The notes: generated by a model not told the origin, from the sequence alone. Counted from the stretch's first letter, positions 38,309-48,987 are shown. The stretch: DNA of 64,000 nt from Microvirga thermotolerans (GCF_009363855.1 NZ_CP045423.1:1580001-1644000), one strand, 5' to 3'. Translations and numbers: made by a program.

Positions 38309-38758
38309 CTACCCGCCCGGCTGCGGGCTTCCTCGACGTCGGGGGCCGACCGTCTGACGGGTGGTGCGCCTGCGCGTCGCCGCCTTCAGGAGCTTGCGGA
38401 AGGTCGGGCATTCCAGATGCGTCGGAGCCGGGCACTCGGCGACGTGCCGCAGGGCATTGCGCAGCATCCGCAGGTCGAGGATCTGCCGCTGCAGGTCGTC
38501 CGCCCTGGCATGCAGCCGGTCGCGGGGGATGTCCGGCCGGCCGTCCTCCCGGAACATGCCTGCGATCTCCGCAAGGGAAAAGCCGGCGGTTTTCCCGAGT
38601 TCGACGAGGGAGAGCTTCAAGAGGACATCGGCATCGAACTGCCGCCGCAGGCCATGCCGACTGAGCGAGCGGATCAGGCCGATCTCCTCGTAGTAGCGCA
38701 GCGTCGAGGGTGGCACGCCCGATTGCCTGGCGACCTCCCCAATGTCCAGAATTCGCAT
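38309..38758 (-). CDS. MerR-family transcriptional regulator
   Basis: A 149-residue MerR protein: MRILDIGEVARQSGVPPSTL then RYYEEIGLIRS as the winged HTH, a dimerisation helix around residues 75-110 (ARADDLQRQILDLRMLRNAL), and a C-terminal tail with two cysteines in AECPAPTHLECPTFRKLL. The SoxR four-Cys iron-sulfur motif is absent; the C-x7-C pair could bind a metal or sense thiol chemistry. ATG at 38758 gives the natural N-terminus; longer frames upstream are antisense to the MFS gene. It is divergent from that MFS gene across a typical MerR promoter. Confidence 0.9.
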   Translation of the reverse strand: MRILDIGEVARQSGVPPSTLRYYEEIGLIRSLSRHGLRRQFDADVLLKLSLVELGKTAGFSLAEIAGMFREDGRPDIPRDRLHARADDLQRQILDLRMLRNALRHVAECPAPTHLECPTFRKLLKAATRRRTTRQTVGPRRRGSPQPGG

Positions 38759-38760
38759 GC

Positions 38761-38791
38761 TTGACCTCAAGTTGACTTGAAGTCGTACGGT
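38761..38791 (+). promoter_or_regulatory. MerR-type promoter with 19-bp spacer and embedded dyad
   Basis: TTGACC (38761-38766), 19 bases, TACGGT (38786-38791). The overlong spacer contains the dyad TCAAGTTGACTTGA, which matches the half-sites of SoxR-like MerR operators. MerR proteins activate such promoters by untwisting the spacer. The start codon of the MFS gene is 35 bases after the -10 element. Confidence 0.7.
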
Positions 38792-38825
38792 GACCCGAAT
38801 CGTCGATTTGAGCAAGAGGCACGCG

Positions 38826-40052
38826 ATGGAACGCAATCCCTTCCCGAGACCGGTCTGGCGGGACCCGCGGGCGGTCGCCCTGCTGGCGGCCGCGTCGCTC
38901 ACCACCATGGCGAATGCCACGATTAGCCCGGCGCTCCCCGGCATCGAGCGCCTGTTCGCGGACGACCCGAACGCCGCGATGCTGACGCGCCTGCTGGTGC
39001 CCGCGCCTTCGCTCAGCGTCGCCATCTTCGCGCCCTTCGCCGGCCTCGTCGCCGACCGGCACGGCCGGCGGCGGCTGCTCCTGGCCGGGGTCGTCCTCTT
39101 CGTGCTGGCCGGCTGCGCCGGGACCTTCCTCCCCGATCTTCCGACCATCTTTGCCAGCCGCCTGGCTCTCGGGGTCGCCGTCGCCCTCATCATGACGGCG
39201 CAGACCGCGCTGATCGGCGACTACTTTTCCGGCGACGACCGGAATGCGCTCTCGGGGCTCCAGATCTCGGCCCGGAACTTCGGCGGCCTCGTCTTCATCT
39301 CGCTTGCCGGATGGCTCGCGATGGTCTCGCCGCGCCTGCCGTTCGCCATCTACGGAGTCGCCGCGGCCCTCCTGCCGCTGATGTGGAAGGTCGTCGTCGA
39401 TCCGCCGCGGGCCTCGCCTCGGCCCGGTGCCCGGCAGGAAGACGACGGCCGCGGGGATTCCTCCTGGGGGCTCGTCTTCGCATCGCTCGTGCTTCTCCAG
39501 GCGGCGACGAACATGATCTTTTTCATCATGCCGACCCAGCTGTCGTTCTTCTTCGAACGGGCAGGCCATAACGGCGCCGCGATGACCGGCTCGGCGCTCG
39601 GCATCCTGACATTCTCGGGCGGCTGCTTCGCGCTGATCTATGACCGGATCCGCCGGGCGACCGGTTATGCGGGCATCTTCGCGTTGGGCTACGGTGCGAC
39701 GGCGGCCGGGTTCCTCCTGCTGTCCCTCCATGCGACGGCCCCGGCATCGCTCGTGGCGTCCGCATCCATCGGCGCGGGCTTCGCGCTGGTCTCGCCGAGC
39801 TTCGTGACCCTTGCGTTGAACCTCGCTCCGCTCCGACGGAGAGGGACGGCCGGGGGCATCCTGACTGCATCGGTCTTCGTAGGCCAGTTCTGCTCGCCGC
39901 TCCTCACCACGCCCTTCATCGCATCCTACGGTTATGAGGGGCTGTTCCGAAACGCCGCTCTGCTCCTTGCCGCGATGGCTGCCGCAGCCGGCTCGAAGAG
40001 CTGCTGGAACCGGCTTCGGGCATCGAGGGGTCGGGCCCTGTCCCTGGAATAG
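38826..40052 (+). CDS. MFS transporter, probable drug/metabolite efflux
   Basis: A 408-residue major facilitator protein with about 12 membrane helices. ATG 38826 follows AAGAGG; an ATG 12 codons earlier lies within the promoter. The loop 2-3 motif reads GLVADRHGRRRLLLAG, as expected for the family; the YceL/Bcr-like N-terminus ALLAAASLTTMANATISPAL suggests an antiporter. Control by the divergent MerR protein points to inducible export of a toxic compound. Unusually for a small exporter, loop 6-7 carries a charged stretch PRPGARQEDDGRGD. Confidence 0.88.
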   Translation: MERNPFPRPVWRDPRAVALLAAASLTTMANATISPALPGIERLFADDPNAAMLTRLLVPAPSLSVAIFAPFAGLVADRHGRRRLLLAGVVLFVLAGCAGTFLPDLPTIFASRLALGVAVALIMTAQTALIGDYFSGDDRNALSGLQISARNFGGLVFISLAGWLAMVSPRLPFAIYGVAAALLPLMWKVVVDPPRASPRPGARQEDDGRGDSSWGLVFASLVLLQAATNMIFFIMPTQLSFFFERAGHNGAAMTGSALGILTFSGGCFALIYDRIRRATGYAGIFALGYGATAAGFLLLSLHATAPASLVASASIGAGFALVSPSFVTLALNLAPLRRRGTAGGILTASVFVGQFCSPLLTTPFIASYGYEGLFRNAALLLAAMAAAAGSKSCWNRLRASRGRALSLE

Positions 40053-40338
40053 GGACCCACGCCGGTGGCTCGTTGCTGGAAACGGAGAGCGATTCGGCGC
40101 GCAAGGGAATCTCCATGCCTCCTGCGGGCTTCACGAAAGCTTCAGGACGAGGGCGACCGCTGTCGAGGCGAGCGCTTCGTGAAGGCCGACCCTCACCCGG
40201 GTGGCGCAAGCCGCGTGGGCGCGACCGGCGATGCCATGGCGGTGTAAGACGGCTTGCCAGCAACGGCTGGCTCGCCGACGATGCCGGCGGGCCGGACTCC
40301 GGTTCGGACCCTTCCGTCCTCCAGAACGTGATTTCTCC

Positions 40339-41595
40339 ATGCGGGAACGCGCCTCTCTGCTCCTGAAGATGTTCCAGGCCGCCGTCGCGGCTGCCGATCC
40401 GGCCCTGTGCGTTCCGCCTGCCTTGCCCGCGCGGCCGCGCGGGCGGACCATCGTGGTCGGCGCCGGAAAGGCCTCCGCCGCGATGGCACGGGCCGTGGAG
40501 AGGGCATGGGACGGACCGCTCGAAGGGCTGGTCGTGACGCGCTACGGTCACGCGGTTCCCTGCGAGCGGATCGAGATCGTGGAGGCGGCTCACCCCGTGC
40601 CCGATGCGGCCGGCATGAGGGCGGCCGGGCGGATTCTGCGCATGGTGTCTGGCCTTTCCGCCGACGATCTCGTGCTGTGCCTGATCTCCGGGGGCGGCTC
40701 GGCGCTGCTGAGCCTTCCGGGGCCGGGCCTCACGCTGGCGGACAAGCAGGCCGTGAACAGGGCTCTCCTGAATTCGGGCGCGAACATTGCGGAGATGAAC
40801 TGCGTCCGCAAGCATCTCTCCGCCATCAAGGGCGGGCGCCTGGCCGCGGCCGCGGCGCCCGCGCGCGTGGTGACGCTCCTGATCTCGGACGTGCCGGGAG
40901 ACGATCCGAGCGTGATCGCCTCCGGCCCGACGGTGCCGGACCCGACCACGAGGGAGGACGCCCTCGCCGTTCTCCGGCGGTACGGGGTCGAGCACGGGCC
41001 CGCATTCCGCCTGCTGCGGGATCCGTCCTGCGAGACGCCCAAGCCGGACGATTCGGCCTTCCTCCATGCGTCGACCCGGCTCGTCGCCACGCCGATGATG
41101 TCGCTGCGCGCCGCCGCCGAAGTTGCCCGCGGCGCCGGGTACAGGCCCGTCATCCTGGGCGACGCGATCGAGGGAGAGGCCCGGGAGGCGGGGATCGTGC
41201 ATGCGGGCCTGGCCCGCTCCGTCCTGGTCCACGGCGAGCCTGCCGCGGCTCCGGCGGTGCTGCTTTCCGGCGGCGAGACCACGGTGACGGTCGGCGGAAG
41301 CGGAAAGGGCGGCCGCAACACGGAGTTCCTGCTGGGCTTCGCCCTCGCCCTCGGCGGCGCCGAACGGATTGCCGCAATCGCCTGCGACACGGACGGCATC
41401 GACGGGTCGGAGGACAATGCCGGAGCGCAGTGCTTCCCCGACACGCTGGCGCGGATCCGCGCGGCAGGCCTCGACCCGTTCCAGCTGCAGCGGCAGAACG
41501 ACGCCTATACGGCCTTCGCCGCAGCCGGCGACCTCGTCGTGACGGGCCCGACCCTCACGAACGTCAACGACTTCCGCGCAGTCATCGTCGGATAG
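40339..41595 (+). CDS. Glycerate 2-kinase / hydroxypyruvate reductase (MOFRL family)
   Basis: A 418-residue protein from ATG 40339, with the DUF4147 N-terminal domain (TIVVGAGKASAAMARAVE, VVEAAHPVPDAAGM as VEAAHPVPD, CLISGGGSALLSLP, ISDVPGDDPSVIASGPTVPD) and the MOFRL C-terminal domain (LSGGETTVTV, GKGGRNTEFLLGFAL, CDTDGIDGSEDNAGA). Members phosphorylate D-glycerate to 2-phosphoglycerate; some were named TtuD hydroxypyruvate reductases. The start has a weak ribosome site. It converges on the RpiR regulator gene and precedes the second peptide-type transporter, so it may feed glycerate from degraded substrate into glycolysis; the link is circumstantial. Confidence 0.88.
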   Translation: MRERASLLLKMFQAAVAAADPALCVPPALPARPRGRTIVVGAGKASAAMARAVERAWDGPLEGLVVTRYGHAVPCERIEIVEAAHPVPDAAGMRAAGRILRMVSGLSADDLVLCLISGGGSALLSLPGPGLTLADKQAVNRALLNSGANIAEMNCVRKHLSAIKGGRLAAAAAPARVVTLLISDVPGDDPSVIASGPTVPDPTTREDALAVLRRYGVEHGPAFRLLRDPSCETPKPDDSAFLHASTRLVATPMMSLRAAAEVARGAGYRPVILGDAIEGEAREAGIVHAGLARSVLVHGEPAAAPAVLLSGGETTVTVGGSGKGGRNTEFLLGFALALGGAERIAAIACDTDGIDGSEDNAGAQCFPDTLARIRAAGLDPFQLQRQNDAYTAFAAAGDLVVTGPTLTNVNDFRAVIVG

Positions 41596-41631
41596 GCGGC
41601 GCCTGCCGAGCAGGTCGTCGTCCCGTGCATC

Positions 41632-42504
41632 TCACTGATAGAACGTCCACAGGAGGTTCTCGCTCAGTTCCTTCAGCGCTTCGACCGCATCCGGCCGCTC
41701 CCGCGCGACGGCGGTGACGATCGCGTCGGCCAGCGCGAAGGTCGCCGACGGGGAGTTGGGCAGGAGCCGGCTTCGCGCCGGGGCGAACAGGGTCATGTCC
41801 GCCAGGCGCGCGAGCGGGGAGGTCGGGGCATCCGTGAGCGCCAGGACCGTCGCGCCGCGCTCCTTGGCGAGGTTCGTCAGTTCCACCGTTCCCCGGGAGT
41901 AGCGCGGCATGGAGATCGCGATGACGAGGTCGCCCGCCCGCGTCGACATCATGTGCCGGATGGCGTGCTCCGGCCCCACCCGCGAGGACGCGAAGATCAC
42001 GCTCGCGTCGAGATAGAGCGCAAGCCCTTCCTCGAGATAGGCGGCCACATGATGGCTCGCGCCGGATCCCACGATGAAGATGCGGCGGGATTTCAGGACG
42101 GCGTCGATGGCCCGCGAGCAGACGCCTTCCTCCAGCGTGGAGATCGCCTCGGAAAGGTTGTTCTCCTGGTCCTTGAGCGCGTTGACGAGAGTCGCGAAGG
42201 TCGAACCTGCGACGGCGCGCGCGCCCGCGAGCCCGTCCACCGGCGCCATCGCGACCTTGAGGGCCGCCGAGAGGGCGGCGCGGAACTCGCCGTAGCCGTT
42301 GTAGCCGAGACTGCGCACGAAGCGCGTGACGGTGGCCGTCGAGGTGCCGCTTCGCTCCGCGAGCCCTTCGATGGTCATCGTCGCGGTGTCGAGCGGGTTC
42401 TGGAGCACGAAGTCCGCAGCCCGCCGGTGGGTGCCGCTGAGCGACGGGTAGGCGGCTGCGATCCGGTTGGCGAGATCCGTCGTCGGCTTCAGGACGGGCG
42501 ACAT
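41632..42504 (-). CDS. MurR/RpiR-family transcriptional regulator
   Basis: A 290-residue regulator with an N-terminal HTH_6 domain (GTHRRAADFVLQNPLDTATM, TIEGLAERSGTSTATVTRFV) and a C-terminal SIS sugar-phosphate-binding domain (about 130-260, IFIVGSGASHHVAAYLEEGL, SMPRYSRGTVELTNLAKERG). The SIS domain implies a phosphorylated sugar or sugar-like effector. It is divergent from the second Dpp/Opp-type operon with a 98-base AT-rich gap, and is the likely regulator of it. Confidence 0.9.
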   Translation of the reverse strand: MSPVLKPTTDLANRIAAAYPSLSGTHRRAADFVLQNPLDTATMTIEGLAERSGTSTATVTRFVRSLGYNGYGEFRAALSAALKVAMAPVDGLAGARAVAGSTFATLVNALKDQENNLSEAISTLEEGVCSRAIDAVLKSRRIFIVGSGASHHVAAYLEEGLALYLDASVIFASSRVGPEHAIRHMMSTRAGDLVIAISMPRYSRGTVELTNLAKERGATVLALTDAPTSPLARLADMTLFAPARSRLLPNSPSATFALADAIVTAVARERPDAVEALKELSENLLWTFYQ

Positions 42505-42602
42505 CGACGCTCCACGCAGATTGACGTCAGAAATTTTTCATGTTCTCTAAATTCAGAAAATAAAACTGTCAAAAACCAGATACAAGGGAACGGAGAAGTT
42601 CA
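42505..42602. promoter_or_regulatory. AT-rich divergent promoter region between RpiR gene and system B
   Basis: Unusually AT-rich for this genome. TTGACG at 42521-42526 followed 18 bases later by TCTAAA is a weak rightward promoter, and TTCT-N8-AGAA (42543-42558) is a possible half-site pair for the RpiR regulator. Identification is tentative. Confidence 0.4.
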
Positions 42603-44213
42603 ATGCGCAACCGTATGATGTTTGCGTTCGTGGCCGGCACGTGCCTGCTGAGCGCTCCCGCCTGGGCTCAGTCCCTGCGGATCGCGCTCAGCTCGGAGCC
42701 GACGGCGGTCGACCCACACTATCACGATCTGACGCCGAACAACGCCCTCGCGGCGCATATCTTCGAGGGCCTGACCAAGCAGGACGAAAAGCAGAAGCTC
42801 CATCCCGGGCTCGCGACGTCGTGGGAGAACGACGGCAAGACCAAATGGACGTTCAAGCTCCGCCAGGGCGTCACGTTCTCGAACGGCAAGCCCTTCACCG
42901 CGGACGACGTGATCTTCACCTTCTGCCGGACCCTGAAGAACGAGACTGCCATCGCCGGCTCATTTGCCGACATCACGGGCAATTTCGCATCCGTCGAGGC
43001 GCCCGATTCGCAGACCGTCGTCATCACCACGAAGACGCCGGACCCGCTGCTGCCGAACTTCCTCTCCAGCGTCGGCATTCTGAGCGCGTCCATCGTCGCG
43101 CACGACAAGCTGACCTTCGATCCCGCCAAGAACTGCGGCGTCACGGGCAACTGGCCCGTCGTCGGCGACTTCAACGACGGCAAGCTCGCCATCGGAACCG
43201 GGCCCTACAAGCTGAAGAGCTACGTGAAGGGCACGGGCATCGAGCTGGAGCGGAACGAGACCTACTGGGGTCCGGCCGAGCCCTGGGCGAGCGTGCGCTT
43301 CGTACCCGTTCCCAACGCCGGCCCGCGTCTCGCGGGGCTGCTCGCGGGCGACTACGACGTGATCGAGAATCCGGCTGCGCGGGATCTCGGCCGGATCAAG
43401 GACGACAAGCGCTTCGGCTACGTGATCACCCCCTCCACCCGCGTCATCTACTTCCAGCTCGACGTGGAGCGCGACCAGAGCCCGTTCGTGAAGTCCGAGG
43501 ACGGCAAGAACCCGCTCAAGGATCCGCGCGTCCGCAAGGCGATGTCCCTCGCCATCGACCGCGACGCCATCGTCAAGCGCATCATGGACGGTGCCGCCGA
43601 GCCGGCCAACCAGTTCCTGCCGACCGGGATGTTCGGGACGCTGCCGAACCCGCCCAAGCTGGCCTACGATCCCGCCGAGGCCAAGAAGCTCCTGAAGGAG
43701 GCGGGCTATCCCAACGGATTCCAGGTCACCCTGTCGACGACCAACGACCGTTACATCAACGACAGCCAGATCGCGCAGGCCGTGGCCCAGTATCTGACGC
43801 AGATCGGCATCCGCGCCGACGTGGACGCCATGACGCGCGCCATCTACTTCCCGCGCCGCTCCAAGAAGGAGTTCAGCGTCGCGCTGGGCGGCTGGGGCTC
43901 CACGAGCGGCGAGGCGTCCTCCTTCCTGCGCCAGTGGCCCGCGACTCCGGACGAGGCCAAGACCATCGGCGGCTCGAACTACGGCGGCTACTCGGATCCC
44001 GAGTTCGACAAGCTCATCCGCGCCGCGATCACGACCCTCGACGATGCCAAGCGCTCCGAACTCCTCCAGCAGGCCGGGGCGAGGGTGCTCGAAAGCAATG
44101 CTTTCATCCCCCTGCATTTCGAAAGCACCGTCTGGGCCTACAAGGCGAACCTGACCTATGCGGGCCGGACGGACCAGTTCACCATGGCCATGTCGGTCAA
44201 GCCGGCGAAGTGA
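42603..44213 (+). CDS. Periplasmic solute-binding protein, family 5 (peptide/nickel type), system B
   Basis: A 536-residue precursor with a Sec signal peptide (MRNRMMFAFVAGTCLLSAPA, cut after WA) and family 5 features: LRIALSSEPTAVDPHYHDLT, LATSWENDGKTKWTFKLRQG, FTADDVIFTFCRTLKN and NPLKDPRVRKAMSLAIDRDA. It shares long motif similarity with the system A binding protein but differs in gene position (first here, fifth there). It supplies the adjacent two permeases and two ATPases. Confidence 0.92.
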   Translation: MRNRMMFAFVAGTCLLSAPAWAQSLRIALSSEPTAVDPHYHDLTPNNALAAHIFEGLTKQDEKQKLHPGLATSWENDGKTKWTFKLRQGVTFSNGKPFTADDVIFTFCRTLKNETAIAGSFADITGNFASVEAPDSQTVVITTKTPDPLLPNFLSSVGILSASIVAHDKLTFDPAKNCGVTGNWPVVGDFNDGKLAIGTGPYKLKSYVKGTGIELERNETYWGPAEPWASVRFVPVPNAGPRLAGLLAGDYDVIENPAARDLGRIKDDKRFGYVITPSTRVIYFQLDVERDQSPFVKSEDGKNPLKDPRVRKAMSLAIDRDAIVKRIMDGAAEPANQFLPTGMFGTLPNPPKLAYDPAEAKKLLKEAGYPNGFQVTLSTTNDRYINDSQIAQAVAQYLTQIGIRADVDAMTRAIYFPRRSKKEFSVALGGWGSTSGEASSFLRQWPATPDEAKTIGGSNYGGYSDPEFDKLIRAAITTLDDAKRSELLQQAGARVLESNAFIPLHFESTVWAYKANLTYAGRTDQFTMAMSVKPAK

Positions 44214-44251
44214 GCCATGGGTGAGGGCGCCTATCGCCGGGAGCGCACCCG

Positions 44252-45229
44252 ATGACGGCCTACGTTCTGCAGCGCCTGATCCAAAGCGTTCTGGTCCTGC
44301 TCGCCGTTTCGATCGTGGTCTTCTTCGCCGTCTACGGCATCGGGGACCCGATCGAGCTCCTGGTGCCGCCGCAGGTGAGCGCGGCCGAGCGCGAGGCGAT
44401 GATCCGTCGCCTCGGGCTCGACCTGCCCGTCCTGCAGCAGTATCTCGCCTTCCTGGGCAATGCCCTCAAAGGCGATCTCGGGCGCTCCTTCGTGCATGGC
44501 GTGCCGGCCGTCGACCTCATCCTGGCGCGGCTGCCGGCCACCTTCGAGCTCGTCCTCCTGGCGATGAGCCTCGCGGCCCTCGTCGGCGTGCCGCTCGGCC
44601 TCCTCGCCGGCCTCAACCCCGAAAGCCGTCCGAGCCGTGCGATCATGGCGGGGACGATCCTCGGCTTCTCCCTGCCGAGTTTCTGGAAAGGCATGATGCT
44701 GATCCTGCTCTTCAGCGTCGCCCTCGGCTGGCTGCCGACGGCGGGGCGCGGCGAGACGGTCTCGTTCCTCGGCGTCCAGACGAGCCTGCTGACGCCCGAC
44801 GGGCTGAAGCACATCGCGCTGCCGGCCCTCAATCTCGCCATCCCCAACATGGCGCTGATGATCAGGCTGGTCGCAGCGGGCACGACGGAGGCGATGACGC
44901 AGGACTATGTCAGGTACGCACGCGCGAAGGGCGTCCGCCGCAAGCGCATCGTGGCCCGGCACGTGCTGCGCAACATCCTGATCCCGGTCGTGACGGTTGC
45001 GGGGATCGAGTTCGGGAGCCTCGTCGCCTTCTCGACCATCACCGAGACGGTGTTCGCATGGCCCGGCATGGGCAAGCTCCTGATCGACAGCATCTATCAC
45101 CTCGACCGTCCGGTGGTGGTCGCCTACGTGATGCTCGCGACCCTGCTGTTCGTCGCCGTGAACTTCCTCGTCGACGTCCTCTATGCCGCGCTCGACCCGC
45201 GCGTGAAGCTGACGGGAGAGATGGCATGA
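44252..45229 (+). CDS. Dpp/Opp-type ABC transporter permease (DppB-like), system B
   Basis: A 325-residue permease, nearly collinear with the system A DppB-like protein: N-terminal MTAYVLQRLIQSVLVLLAVS, about six helices, the LPSFWKGMMLILLFSVALGW segment, EAA loop RAKGVRRKRIVARHVLRNIL and AWPGMGKLLIDSIYHLDRP. Half of the translocation pore. The stop overlaps the next start by four bases. Confidence 0.92.
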   Translation: MTAYVLQRLIQSVLVLLAVSIVVFFAVYGIGDPIELLVPPQVSAAEREAMIRRLGLDLPVLQQYLAFLGNALKGDLGRSFVHGVPAVDLILARLPATFELVLLAMSLAALVGVPLGLLAGLNPESRPSRAIMAGTILGFSLPSFWKGMMLILLFSVALGWLPTAGRGETVSFLGVQTSLLTPDGLKHIALPALNLAIPNMALMIRLVAAGTTEAMTQDYVRYARAKGVRRKRIVARHVLRNILIPVVTVAGIEFGSLVAFSTITETVFAWPGMGKLLIDSIYHLDRPVVVAYVMLATLLFVAVNFLVDVLYAALDPRVKLTGEMA

Positions 45230-46140
45230 TCCCGTCCAAGGCGGGCGCGCCGGCCGTGGCGTCCCCTTTCGACACGCCGTTGCGGAAGAAGGTCCTCCGC
45301 CGGATCCGGAGCCGCCCCACCACGCGCGGCGCGGCGATCCTGCTGGGCATTCTCGTCCTGCTCGCGCTCCTTGCGCCTATCATCGCGCCCCAGAACCCCC
45401 ACGACCTCGCTTCCCTGAGCGTCATGGACAACCGTCTCGCGCCGGGATCGCAAGGCATGACGGGGATCACGTACTGGCTCGGAACTGACGCCCAGGGACG
45501 GGACATGCTCAGCGCGATCCTGTACGGCCTCCGAACCAGCCTTCTCGTCGGGTTGACCTCCACGGTCGGCGCCCTCGTCGTCGGGATCGCGGCCGGGCTG
45601 GTCGCCGCCCAGTTCGGCGGAGCCGTCGACGCGGCGATCATGCGCGTCGTGGACTTCATGCTCGGCTTCCCGTCGATCCTCGTCGCGCTCGTCCTGCTCG
45701 CCTCGATCGGCCGCGGAATCGACAAGGTGATCCTCGCGATCGTCCTCGTTCAGTGGGCGCAGTACGCGCGGCTGATGCGGGCGGCTGCGCTTGTCGAAAG
45801 ACGCAAGGAATACATCGAGGCGGCGGTGAATTTCGGTCTGCCGACCCGGCACATCATGCTCGCGCATCTTCTGCCGAACTCCATCGGCTCGGTGCTCGTC
45901 GTCTCCACCATCAGCATCGCGAACGCGATCACGCTGGAGGCGACGCTCTCCTTCCTCGGGGTCGGCGTTCCGGTGACGCAGCCCTCCCTCGGCCTCCTGA
46001 TCGCCAACGGCTTCGAGTTCCTCCTCTCCGGGGAATACTGGATCGCCGTCTTCCCCGGCATCGCTCTCGTGCTGCTGATCATGTCGCTCAACCTCGTCGG
46101 CGACCGCCTGCGCCGCAGCTTCAATGTGAGGGGGCCATGA
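45226..46140 (+). CDS. Dpp/Opp-type ABC transporter permease (DppC-like), system B
   Basis: A 304-residue permease from ATG 45226 (ATGA overlap). First helix about 38-58, then PIIAPQNPHDLASLSVMDNR and YWLGTDAQGRDMLSAILYGL, the DppC/OppC landmark; EAA loop EAAVNFGLPTRHIMLAHLLP. Its stop overlaps the ATPase start, continuing an unbroken chain of translational couplings. Confidence 0.92.
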   Translation: MIPSKAGAPAVASPFDTPLRKKVLRRIRSRPTTRGAAILLGILVLLALLAPIIAPQNPHDLASLSVMDNRLAPGSQGMTGITYWLGTDAQGRDMLSAILYGLRTSLLVGLTSTVGALVVGIAAGLVAAQFGGAVDAAIMRVVDFMLGFPSILVALVLLASIGRGIDKVILAIVLVQWAQYARLMRAAALVERRKEYIEAAVNFGLPTRHIMLAHLLPNSIGSVLVVSTISIANAITLEATLSFLGVGVPVTQPSLGLLIANGFEFLLSGEYWIAVFPGIALVLLIMSLNLVGDRLRRSFNVRGP

Positions 46141-47113
46141 CATCGCCTCTGCTCGAAGTTCGCGGCCTCAGGACCGTGTTTCACGATCTGAAGGGAGCCT
46201 GGCCGGCGGTCGACGGAGTGGATCTCGTCGTGCAGCCGGGAGAGATCGTGGGGCTCGTCGGCGAGTCCGGTTCCGGAAAGTCCGTGACCGGCTTCTCGCT
46301 GGTCCAGCTCATCGACCCTCCGGGCGAGGTCGTGGCGGGCGACGTGCTGTTCAAGGGAGAGGACCTGCGGCGGGCCTCCGAGGAGCGCCTGCGCGCGCTG
46401 CGCGGCGACCGCATCGCCATGATCTTCCAGGACCCCCTGATGACGCTCAACCCGGTCCTGAGCATCGGCGAGCAGATGTGCGAGGCGATTCTCGAGCATC
46501 GCGACTGCAGCCGACAGGAGGCCATGAGGGAAGCCGCGCAGGCCCTGGCGCGGGTCGGCATCCCATCCCCCGAAACGCGCCTGAGGCAGTTCCCGCACGA
46601 ATTCTCGGGCGGCATGCGCCAGCGCGTGGCCATCGCGACCGCGCTCCTGAACGGGCCCGACCTGATCGTCGCCGACGAGCCGACGACGGCGCTCGACGTC
46701 ACGATCCAGAGCCAGATCCTGTTCGAGGTCCAGAAGCTCAGCCGGGAGACGGGGGCCGCCGTGCTGTGGATCACGCACGATCTCGCCGTCGTGGCGGAGC
46801 TCGCCGACCGTGTCGCCGTCATGTATGCGGGACGCATCGTCGAGGAGGGGACCGTCGACGAGGTTCTGGACCGTCCCCGCCATCCCTATACGCTGGGCCT
46901 ATTGGGCTCCTCCGCCGCGATGGTCGAACCCGGCGAGCGGCTGAGGCAGATCGACGGGGCGGCGCCGAGCATCGATGCGCGTCCCAGCGGATGCCCGTTC
47001 CGGCCGCGCTGCGGGCGCGCCCTTCCTGTCTGCGCGGAGGTCGATCCGCTTCCGCAGGTCCAGGACGGGCACCGCTTCCGCTGCCACAATCCAGTGCCCG
47101 AGGGCAGTGCTCC

Positions 47114-47117
<4 letters not shown>
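46137..47117 (+). CDS. Dpp/Opp-type ABC transporter ATPase (DppD-like), system B
   Basis: A 326-residue ATPase with Walker [30 protein letters not shown], signature [15 protein letters not shown], Walker [17 protein letters not shown], switch ITHDLAVVAELADRVAVMYA and the C-terminal Cys cluster GCPFRPRCGRALPVC. It forms a heterodimer with the next gene product. Confidence 0.92.
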
Positions 47118-48114
<997 letters not shown>

Positions 48115-48118
<4 letters not shown>

Positions 48119-48987
48119 CGACGACAACGCTCAATCCCGGGATCGGCCGCAGCACGCTTCCCTTCATCGATCCGTTCCATCCCGAGCGGCCGCTCGAGGT
48201 GAATTTCTACCGACCCGCCTCGCACGGCCCGGACGATCCGGTGGTGATCGTCCAGCACGGCATGCTCCGCAACGGGGACGAGTATCGGGACTTCTGGATT
48301 CCCGCTGCGGAAAGGCACCGGATCCTGATCGCCGCGCCGACTTTCTCCGACGGGCGCTTTCCGAAGGCGGAGAGCTACAACAACGGCCTGGTCCTCGGGG
48401 AGGACGGCGCCGTGCGCCCCTTCGAGAACTGGCTCTACGCCGTGCCGGGCCGGGTTTTCGCGGCCCTGCGGAAGGGCGGCGTGACGCGCCGCTCCAAGGC
48501 GCGCCTCTTCGGTCATTCCGCGGGCGGGCAGTTCGCGCACCGCCTGCTCGCGACCCAGGATCATGAGCCGTACGAGGCGGTCATCGCCGCCAATCCCGGC
48601 TGGTACACCCTGCCGACGCTGCAGCGCGCCTTCCCCGAGGGGCTCGGCGGGGTCGGCCTCGACGAGGCGGCGCTGGCCCGCTGGTTCGCCTACCCGATGC
48701 ATATCTTCGCGGGCGACCGGGACATCAGCGTGAGCGATCCGAACCTGCCTGCGCAGGACGAGGCCCTGAGGCAGGGACCGCACCGCTACGCCCGCGCCCA
48801 TTACGTCTACGACTTCGCCCGGCAGGAGGCCGAGCGCCGCGGGCTTCCCTTCCGCTGGCAGCTGGTCCGCGTCGAGGGCGTGGGGCACGACGGCGCGGCG
48901 ATGTCGCGGGCCGCGGCGGCCTTCTGGTTCGAGGGCCGCGTTCCGCCCGCCGACGAGCTGGTGTCCGAGCAGGCCGCGGCCCTGTGA
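48115..48987 (+). CDS. Alpha/beta hydrolase (poly(3-hydroxybutyrate) depolymerase-like or esterase)
   Basis: A 290-residue cytoplasmic alpha/beta hydrolase starting at ATG 48115 (ATGA overlap with the ATPase). Nucleophile elbow GHSAGGQF, probable acid in FAGDRDISVSDPNL and catalytic His in VEGVGHDGAAM; oxyanion region VVIVQHGMLRNGDEYRDFW. It resembles hydrolases found beside peptide-type importers and probably acts on the imported molecule, as the CocE-type enzyme does in system A although the two hydrolases are unrelated in length and domain make-up. Substrate unknown. Confidence 0.85.

Noticed and set aside
38309-38758. Naming the MerR protein SoxR
   Set aside because: The operator resembles a SoxR box, but the protein lacks the four-cysteine iron-sulfur cluster motif.
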